From contig NZ_FNAG01000002.1 in the NCBI RefSeq assembly GCF_900101825.1, positions 558,001-622,000 on the forward strand: a DNA stretch of 64,000 bases, in the 5' to 3' direction. The position numbers and the translations under genes are program-made. This document shows, in pieces, positions 58,437-64,000 of the stretch; the first letter of the stretch is position 1; each line of letters opens with the position of its first letter. A model generated the notes under the pieces. The model did no database searches, was not told where the DNA came from, and saw nothing but the letters and a program-made list of their open reading frames with translations. Source of the DNA: Aquimonas voraii (GTDB lineage Bacteria > Pseudomonadota > Gammaproteobacteria > Xanthomonadales > Xanthomonadaceae).

Positions 58437-58727
58437 GTGGATCTACTGAGCCTGCAGCACTTCGCGGGTGCTGTGAACGAGACCTTCAAGGCCAGCCTTG
58501 GCGACGTCTGCCTTGAGTTTGTTCTGGTCGAAGCCTCGCCGCTGCCCCAAAGTCGACCGGGTTCACCAAGAGAACCGTTCTCGCTCCTGTTCCTCAACAC
58601 GTCCCCGGTGCTGTTCCCGCAGCAGATCTACCAGATGACGCATCCCCGCGTGGGGCAGGTGGGCATTTTCATGACCCCGATCGCTCAGAACCGCGACGGA
58701 TTTGTCTACCAGGCTGTCTTCAACTGA
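58437..58727 (+). CDS. DUF6916-like small protein
   Basis: A 96-residue cytosolic protein starting at GTG 58437 after a CGGAG site. The layout LQHFAGAVNETFKASLGD, then EFVLVEASPL, PREPFSLLFLNTSPVLFPQQIYQMTHP and GIFMTPIAQNRDGFVYQAVFN (given in pieces) fits DUF6916, a small beta-rich family whose genes are often found beside phage-tail-collar proteins. Its function is unknown; a chaperone or anchoring role is a guess. It forms a two-gene unit with the Tat-signal protein and converges on the GNAT gene. Confidence 0.7.
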   Translation: MDLLSLQHFAGAVNETFKASLGDVCLEFVLVEASPLPQSRPGSPREPFSLLFLNTSPVLFPQQIYQMTHPRVGQVGIFMTPIAQNRDGFVYQAVFN

Positions 58728-58743
58728 CACGATGCGGCGTGGT

Positions 58744-58775
58744 GTCGCCCTGCGCCGGCCACCGGGCGCGGCGAC
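58744..58775. terminator. Hairpin between convergent DUF6916 and GNAT genes
   Basis: GTCGCC (58744-58749) pairs with GGCGAC (58770-58775), and the interior GCGCCGG/CCGGGCGC extends the stem. No U-tract is present, so termination is inferred from position. Confidence 0.35.
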
Positions 58776-58805
58776 AGCGGGTCACTGTCGGGGCTGCTCG
58801 TGTCT

Positions 58806-59303
58806 TCACTTCGACGACTCGGGAGCGTCCGTCGAGCAACGCATTCGCCAGTGGGCGCCCTCGTCGCCAACGATCTTGAAGCCCAGACGCAGATAGAGGC
58901 GAAGAGCGCCCGAGTTGTGCTTGAGGACATGCAGGCCGATTTCCGCGCCCTGGCGGTCGGCCAAGTCCAGGCTCTGGCGTATAAGCGCGCTTCCCAAGCC
59001 ACGACCGCGCCACTGCGGGAACAGTGCAATGTCGACGATCAAGTGCTCTGGCGCCTTCTCGAGAACGATGTAGCGCCCGATCGCCTCGCCTTCGGGGCTC
59101 AATACGGCCAGAAAGCGCGCCGCTGCATAGAACGACTCGAAATGGGTTCGCTGCAGCTCGAACTGTTGGTCCAGAAACGCGCGTTTGGCGGCTTCGGGCC
59201 AAGCTACGCCCTCGAGTTCCAGGGCCCGTGTGGAGGCGTAGAGTTCGCGCAACCACGGGAGGTCCTCGGCGACTTGAGGGCGTACTTGCGGTCCTGCGGA
59301 CAC
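58806..59303 (-). CDS. GNAT-family N-acetyltransferase
   Basis: A 165-residue acetyltransferase. The acetyl-CoA loop is QWRGRGLGSALI (motif A, R/QxxGxG/A), followed by HVLKHNSGALRLYLRLGFKIV (motif B, shown in part of its length). The GTG at 59303 follows a GGAGG site, 7 nt away. It is the last gene of the minus-strand unit with three tail-collar genes, 50 nt after the nearest. The substrate is unknown; acetylation of a collar protein or of a surface glycan are both possible inferences. Confidence 0.88.
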   Translation of the reverse strand: MSAGPQVRPQVAEDLPWLRELYASTRALELEGVAWPEAAKRAFLDQQFELQRTHFESFYAAARFLAVLSPEGEAIGRYIVLEKAPEHLIVDIALFPQWRGRGLGSALIRQSLDLADRQGAEIGLHVLKHNSGALRLYLRLGFKIVGDEGAHWRMRCSTDAPESSK

Positions 59304-59353
59304 GTCATCCTCCGGATGTCCGAGGCGTCAGAGGCCCGGCTTTCAGCATCCAC

Positions 59354-59896
59354 TTAGGGGAAGGACGGATAGAGGCCTTGAAGCGCAATGCAGAAGTTCA
59401 CGCCCAGATAGGGCTGCTGATTCTGGTGTGCGAGGCCGCCACCCTGGCTGGGACTGACCATGTTGGGGGCCAGTTGGGTGTTCAGCGGCGTTGCGATGTA
59501 CGTCCTCGAAGTGCTGCTGTTTGCAAGGAAGGACAGGCCACCGTTGGCGACGGGCTGATGCGAACCGCTGCCAGCGGCCGTCTGGGAGAAGGCGACAACG
59601 CCGTGGTTGTGCTGTGGGATCTGATTGCTGGTCAGGGTGACGGTATTGGCGCCGAAAGCCTGCCCCAGCGAGCGTGGCGACAGGCCTGGGCCGTTGCCCT
59701 GCTGGCAGCCGGCGCGGCCGGCGAAGTTGGGAAGCTGGAAGGTGGTCTGGCCGTTGCCGCCGTAGATGGTGCCGATCAGCGAGAACAGTGCGGTGTTCTG
59801 CGAAATCGGCAGGGTGGCGCCGTTGGCGAACGCCCAGCCTCGGGGGTTGAAGTTGAAGCCGAACAGCTGGATTTCACCGATGAAGGGGGTGGTCAT
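59354..59896 (-). CDS. Phage-tail-collar (MdpB-like) protein 1
   Basis: A 180-residue protein with an N-terminal Collar domain (residues about 5-60): FIGEIQLFGFNFNPRGWAFA, NGATLPISQNTALFSLIGT and YGGNGQTTFQLPNFAGR. An Asn/Ser/Gln-rich middle and a conserved QNQQPYLGVNFCIALQGLYP end follow. This is the pattern of microcystin-dependent protein MdpB and of short phage fibres. It lacks a signal peptide. A GGAGGAA site precedes the ATG. Function outside phages is unknown. Confidence 0.9.
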   Translation of the reverse strand: MTTPFIGEIQLFGFNFNPRGWAFANGATLPISQNTALFSLIGTIYGGNGQTTFQLPNFAGRAGCQQGNGPGLSPRSLGQAFGANTVTLTSNQIPQHNHGVVAFSQTAAGSGSHQPVANGGLSFLANSSTSRTYIATPLNTQLAPNMVSPSQGGGLAHQNQQPYLGVNFCIALQGLYPSFP

Positions 59897-59984
59897 GAGC
59901 GAGTTCCTCCGATGAGGTGCGGCGCCATGGCGGCGGCCGCGCCTGCGTGGCGCTGTGGAATGTCGATGCGTGCCGGGATGGCGC

Positions 59985-60521
59985 TCATCCCTGCGACGGG
60001 AAGATGCCGAAGAGTGAAATGCAGAACTGCACGGTCAGCGTGGGCATGCAGTTCTCGTGCGGCTGGCTGCTCCCGGCCGCGGTCAGCATCTGCGGAGACA
60101 TCGCTGCGGCGTTATTGCCCGTGATGGTGTTGACGTAGAAGGTGTCGCCCGCGACCGTGCCTGGCAGCAGGTCCGCTCCGGGCGTGACCGCGGTGGAAGC
60201 GCCCGTTGTGGCCACAAGGGTGTGGGTGTGCGCCGGCATTTGGCTCGGCAGCAGGGTCACTGTCTCGGCGCCAGCGCGCTGGCCGATGACGTAAATGCTC
60301 TGTCCGCCCCCCTGACCCTGGTGGATCGGCACGCGGCCGCGCAGGTCAGGTACCGCGAAGGTGGTTTGGCCGTCGCCGCCGTAGGTCGTGCCGATCAGGG
60401 CGAACAGGGCGTCATACTGGACGATCGGCAGCAGGCTGCCGTCGCAGGCCTGCCAGCCAGTGGGGGCGCCGCGCGTGCCGAAGGCGAGCATTCGGATCTC
60501 GCCGATATAGGGCTGTGACAT
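59985..60521 (-). CDS. Phage-tail-collar (MdpB-like) protein 2
   Basis: A 178-residue paralogue with the same plan: YIGEIRMLAFGTRGAPTGWQ, CDGSLLPIVQYDALFALIGT and YGGDGQTTFAVPDLRGRVP, a Thr/Ala-rich variable middle and TLTVQFCISLFGIFP at the end. The C-D-G at the start of the domain is the commoner form of the collar motif. A CCGGAG site precedes the ATG. It lies 72 nt after copy 3 and 88 nt before copy 1 in the same direction. Confidence 0.9.
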   Translation of the reverse strand: MSQPYIGEIRMLAFGTRGAPTGWQACDGSLLPIVQYDALFALIGTTYGGDGQTTFAVPDLRGRVPIHQGQGGGQSIYVIGQRAGAETVTLLPSQMPAHTHTLVATTGASTAVTPGADLLPGTVAGDTFYVNTITGNNAAAMSPQMLTAAGSSQPHENCMPTLTVQFCISLFGIFPSQG

Positions 60522-60593
60522 GTGGATGCGCTCCGGAGTTTGTAGGGATCGCGCGACACGACGCGCGGGTCCGTTGTCCTTGACTGGCTGCCG

Positions 60594-61142
60594 TCAGTTG
60601 CGCGACGGGAAAATGCCGTTCAGGGCGATGCAGAAGTTGATGACGCTGTAGGGCTGCAGGTTGGGATGCGGCTGGCTGCCGCCCGAAGATGCAACGCTGG
60701 CTGGATTGAGCGCCACCAAAGGACCGTTGGAGGCGGAGTAGATGGGGATTGCCGCCCCGTTGGCGTTGTTGCTGGTAGCGAAAACGCGATTCGACGGGGG
60801 GCGGCTGTCGCCATTGGTTGTCGATGCGTTGACCGAATGCGTATGGGCCGGCAGGTTGCTGCCGAGCAAGGTCACGTTCTCGGCGCCGGAACTCTCGCCG
60901 ATCTGCACGGACGGCGGCTGCCAGCTCGGGTCAACCGACGAGGCGTAGCCGATCGGAGTGCGGCTGCGCAGGTCCGGGAGCGCGAAATTGGTGGTGCCGT
61001 TTCCACCGTACTGCGTGCCGAGCAGAGAAAACAGCGCCTGATTCTGATTGATCGGCAGCAGCTGGCCGTTGCACTGAGCCCAGAATTTCGGCGCAAAACC
61101 GAATCCGGCCATCATGATCTGACCGATGAAGAATTCGCTCAT
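60594..61142 (-). CDS. Phage-tail-collar (MdpB-like) protein 3
   Basis: A 182-residue paralogue and first gene of the collar operon. FIGQIMMAGFGFAPKFWAQ, CNGQLLPINQNQALFSLLGT and YGGNGTTNFALPDLRSRTP form the collar domain; the end is QPYSVINFCIALNGIFP. The start at 61142 has a GGGGAGGG site. The three copies share the N- and C-terminal blocks but differ in the middle (residues about 90-150), as expected if the middle is exposed and the ends form a common trimer scaffold. The Cys in the final block is kept in all three. Confidence 0.9.
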   Translation of the reverse strand: MSEFFIGQIMMAGFGFAPKFWAQCNGQLLPINQNQALFSLLGTQYGGNGTTNFALPDLRSRTPIGYASSVDPSWQPPSVQIGESSGAENVTLLGSNLPAHTHSVNASTTNGDSRPPSNRVFATSNNANGAAIPIYSASNGPLVALNPASVASSGGSQPHPNLQPYSVINFCIALNGIFPSRN

Positions 61143-61420
61143 GTAACCCTCCCCGTGAGTGGTGAGCCCGGCGCCCGGTAGCGTCGCGCCGCTGTACTGT
61201 GGACTGCGGCCGACTGGCCCACAAGCCCTTCGGCGGGCAATTCCGGGTTGCAATCCTCGTCGGGGCTTCCGCTCTGCCCGCAAGCCTGTTCAAATGCGCG
61301 AGCCGCGCTTTGGGGGCTGTCGTGTGTGTCTCTCGCCCCTCGGTCGCGTTCTAGCAGGGCCAAACGCCACGGCGGCCCGGTTGCCCGTATTCGACGGGCG
61401 CTTCTCAGGGGAACTGGATC
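61143..61420. promoter_or_regulatory. Divergent control region of collar operon and giant surface protein
   Basis: This 278-nt gap separates the divergent collar operon and the Calx-beta protein gene and must hold both promoters. No convincing -35/-10 pair or operator was recognised by eye. Confidence 0.35.
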
Positions 61421-64000
61421 ATGCGTACGTCCTCGAACCGCCACTCGGGTCGCCGCCTCAATGGCGCACTCGCCGTACTTGTGCTTGCGTTCGCGATGGT
61501 CTGGTCAACGCTGGCCTCAGCGCAGACATCCACGTTCTGCCCTACGCCGTTGACGGCCACGGTGGCCTGGGGGGCGTCGGTCTCGGTCAACGTCAGTGCC
61601 TGCGATGGTCCTTTCGACGCGGGCGTGAGTGGCCCTTTCGCTCCGCTGCCGGTTCACGGCAGCGTGACGGTTGGACCGAACAGTGGCGGTGTCCAGTTCA
61701 TCACCTATGCGCACAACGGCAGCACGCCCCCGGGCGGAGGCAGCGATACGATCTGGTTCGAGGATGAAAACAACCAGACCGTCCGGGTCAACATCACCAT
61801 CTCGCCGCCGACGTCTCCGATCACGGTCTCACCGGCCGCCCTGCCAACCCTGACGGCCGGCACGCCCTTCTCGCAGACCCTTACCTCTTCAGGCGGTCTC
61901 GCCCCGTATACCTACAGCCTCCAGAGCGGCGCCTTGCCGGTGGGCCTGACGCTGACCAGCGGGGGCGTGATCAGCGGTACGCCCACTCAGCGCGGCGGTT
62001 ATGCGTTCACGGTGCGCTCCACCGACTCGACCTCGCCGACTGCGCAGTTCGTGGATCGCAGCTACACCGGCACGGTGCAGAACCCGACGCTGGCGATCAG
62101 CCCGGCGAGCGGAACCGCCATCCAGAGCGCACCGTTCTCGCAGACGCTCGCGATCACCGGCGGCGTCTCGCCGCACACCTGCCAACTGGAAACCGGCAGC
62201 TTCCCGGCCGGCATCAGTGTGTCGAGCGCGTGCGTGATCAGCGGCACCACGGCGGCAGCGCCGGGCAACTATCCCGTCACCCTGCGGGTGACTGACGCCA
62301 GTACCGCCAGTCCGCCGAATCCCTATTTTGAAGTCGAGAGCTACACCCTCACCGTCAGCCCGCCGCCAAGCGTGAGCATCTCGGTGTCGCCAGCCTCGGT
62401 CAGTGAAGACGGTGTGACCAACCTGACCTTCACCCTGACCCGCAGTTTGAATCTGTCCTCGCCGACGGTGGTAAACATCAGCGGCTCCGGGACTGCGACC
62501 TCGGGGGCGGACTACACCGGTGCGCCGGCCACGGTCACTATTCCGGCAGGCGCCACGACGGCCACCTTCACCATCGACCCGACGGTCGATGGCACGGTCG
62601 AGCCCGATGAGACGGTCACCTTCTCGGTTGCCGCCGGTTCTGGCTACACGGTGGGCTCACCGTCAAGCGCCACCGCCACGATCCTCAACGACGACGTGCC
62701 CAGCGTCACGATTACGGTGTCCCCTGCCGCTGTCGCGGAAGATGGCGCGTCCAACCTCGTCTACAGGTTCGCCCTGGACCAGTCGGCGTTCTCGTCGACC
62801 AGCGTCAACTACACCATCGGCGGCACCGCCACCAATGGCACCGACTATGCGACGATCGCCTCGCCGATGGTTATCCCTGCCGGCGTCATCGCCATCACGA
62901 TGGAGGTCAATCCCACCGCAGATGCCACCATCGAAGCCGACGAGACCGTCACCCTGACCCTCGCCGCCGGCACCGGCTATACCGTCGGCGTGCCCAACGC
63001 CGCCACCGGCACCATCCTCAATGACGATCTGCCGAGCCTGACGGTCAACGATGTCACTCTCAGCGAAGGAAACTCCGGGCTCACGGCTTTCACCTTCACG
63101 GTAGCCCTGAGTGCACCCGCCGGCCCGGGCGGCGTCATCTTCGACATCGCCACCGCCGACGGCACGGCCACCGCCGGCGTCGACTACGTTGCGCAAAGCC
63201 TGACCAGCCAGACCATTCCGGCCGGGAGCAGCACCTACCTCTTCGTCGTGCAGGCCAACGGCGACACGCTCAACGAGCTTGACGAAACCTTCTTCGTCAA
63301 CGTCACCAATGTGGTCAATGCGGTTGCGGCTGTCAGCCAGGGCCTCGGCACGATCAACAACGACGATCCGCAGCCCAGCTTGTCGATCGACGATGTGACC
63401 GTGGTCGAAGGCGACGGCGGCCAGACCAACGCGTTGTTCTCCGTGAGCCTGAGCGCCGCCAGCGGCCAGGCGGTCACCGTCAACTACGCCACCGCCGACG
63501 GCACCGCGACCCAACCCGCGGATTACGTCAATACCTTCGGCACACTGACCTTCGCCCCGGGCACGACCACGCAGCCTCTGATCGTCGCGGTGATCGGCGA
63601 GACCGTGCCCGAGGCGAACGAAACCTTCTTCGTGAACCTCAGCGGCGCGACGAACGCCACCATCGCGGACAACCAGGGCGTTGGCACGATCACCAACGAC
63701 GATGTGCCGGTGACGATCAGCCCGGCCACGCTGCCCAACGGCACGGTGGCAGCGGCCTACAGCCAGACCGTCACGGCCAGCGGCGGCGTCGCACCCTACA
63801 GCTTCGCGGTCACGGCGGGTTCGCCGCCTGCCGGTCTCACCCTGTCGCCGGGTGGTGTGCTGAGCGGCACCCCGACCGCGGGCGGAACTTTCAGCTTCAC
63901 CATCACCGCCACCGACACCAGCCCCTTCCCGGGTCCCTTCGCTGGCAGCCAGGCCTACACGCTGACCATCGCGCCGCCGACCATCGTGCTGCCGGCGGCC
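61421..64000 (+). CDS. Giant secreted Calx-beta / Ig-like repeat protein (partial)
   Basis: The first 860 residues are in the window and the frame is still open at the right edge. ATG 61421 follows AGGGGAA. A signal peptide ends near residue 34 (TLASA). Then come a beta-sandwich with two Cys (36-125), two putative-Ig He_PIG modules (about 134-220 and 224-308; GLTLTSGGVISGTPT), four Calx-beta modules (about 319-424, 428-537, 538-649, 653-762; each with an EDETVTF- or LDETFFVNV-type strand and closing NNDD/LNDD), and a third He_PIG (765-852). This is an adhesin-like surface or secreted fibre; anchoring cannot be judged without the C-terminus. It is divergent from the collar operon. Confidence 0.88.
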   Translation, partial: MRTSSNRHSGRRLNGALAVLVLAFAMVWSTLASAQTSTFCPTPLTATVAWGASVSVNVSACDGPFDAGVSGPFAPLPVHGSVTVGPNSGGVQFITYAHNGSTPPGGGSDTIWFEDENNQTVRVNITISPPTSPITVSPAALPTLTAGTPFSQTLTSSGGLAPYTYSLQSGALPVGLTLTSGGVISGTPTQRGGYAFTVRSTDSTSPTAQFVDRSYTGTVQNPTLAISPASGTAIQSAPFSQTLAITGGVSPHTCQLETGSFPAGISVSSACVISGTTAAAPGNYPVTLRVTDASTASPPNPYFEVESYTLTVSPPPSVSISVSPASVSEDGVTNLTFTLTRSLNLSSPTVVNISGSGTATSGADYTGAPATVTIPAGATTATFTIDPTVDGTVEPDETVTFSVAAGSGYTVGSPSSATATILNDDVPSVTITVSPAAVAEDGASNLVYRFALDQSAFSSTSVNYTIGGTATNGTDYATIASPMVIPAGVIAITMEVNPTADATIEADETVTLTLAAGTGYTVGVPNAATGTILNDDLPSLTVNDVTLSEGNSGLTAFTFTVALSAPAGPGGVIFDIATADGTATAGVDYVAQSLTSQTIPAGSSTYLFVVQANGDTLNELDETFFVNVTNVVNAVAAVSQGLGTINNDDPQPSLSIDDVTVVEGDGGQTNALFSVSLSAASGQAVTVNYATADGTATQPADYVNTFGTLTFAPGTTTQPLIVAVIGETVPEANETFFVNLSGATNATIADNQGVGTITNDDVPVTISPATLPNGTVAAAYSQTVTASGGVAPYSFAVTAGSPPAGLTLSPGGVLSGTPTAGGTFSFTITATDTSPFPGPFAGSQAYTLTIAPPTIVLPAA

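Noticed and set aside
59354-61142. Prophage or phage-tail remnant
   Set aside because: Only collar-domain proteins are present; no other structural, replication, lysis or integration gene is found in the visible flanks, and no attachment repeat was seen beside the tRNA gene.

Overview
This is a high-GC window (most third codon positions are G or C) from a gammaproteobacterium of the Xanthomonadales/Lysobacterales type. The assignment rests on gene content and order: a metY-rimP-nusA-infB-rbfA-truB core, serC-serA-pheA-aroA-cmk-rpsA-ihfB in a row, intergenic GGGATT heptamer elements, and secreted proteins ending in LFANGFEP. Genus is not resolved. No transposase, integrase, CRISPR array or rRNA gene was found.

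Layout. 1-9 kb: the start of an exported M28-type peptidase, a small secreted protein, a PaaK-like adenylating enzyme, an exported catalase-peroxidase (KatG), and an RND efflux pump with its adaptor. 9-21 kb: exported M17 aminopeptidase, secreted beta-helix protein, cytosolic KatG, outer-membrane phospholipase A, M14 carboxypeptidase-like protein, VWA lipoprotein, HutF and a DUF2784 membrane protein. 21.6-28.3 kb: initiator tRNA and the translation/transcription operon rimP-nusA-infB-rbfA-truB. 28.4-31.9 kb (minus strand): xseA, an ECF sigma factor, a membrane-anchored putative anti-sigma protein and yigZ, all overlapping by a few bases. 32.2-36.2 kb: a PilZ-type protein joined to ispG, facing an FHA-GGDEF diguanylate cyclase. 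36.4-52.8 kb: a long plus-strand block of serine/aromatic biosynthesis, cmk, rpsA, ihfB, lapA-lapB, a WbpL-like and a WbpM-like enzyme, galU, rimO and two small conserved proteins. 53.1-57.7 kb: a secreted zinc metalloprotease and a DUF5916-type outer-membrane protein. 57.8-64 kb: an accessory-looking locus with a Tat-signal protein, a DUF6916 protein, a GNAT acetyltransferase, three tandem phage-tail-collar (MdpB-like) proteins and a giant secreted Calx-beta/Ig-like protein that runs off the right edge.

How the genes fit together. Much of the window concerns the cell envelope: two KatGs in different compartments with OxyR-like sites upstream, efflux, PldA, LapA/LapB, lipid-linked sugar enzymes, GalU and several exported hydrolases. 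The ihfB-lapA-lapB-wbpL-wbpM-like order resembles the edges of the Pseudomonas O-antigen locus with the sugar genes missing. The best candidates for poorly described biology are the collar/DUF6916/Tat/Calx-beta locus, the shared LFANGFEP C-terminus, and a TonB-box-like motif in a VWA lipoprotein and in the putative anti-sigma protein.

Start sites were chosen from Shine-Dalgarno matches, signal peptides and known family lengths. Functions come from motif recognition by eye; no database search was run.
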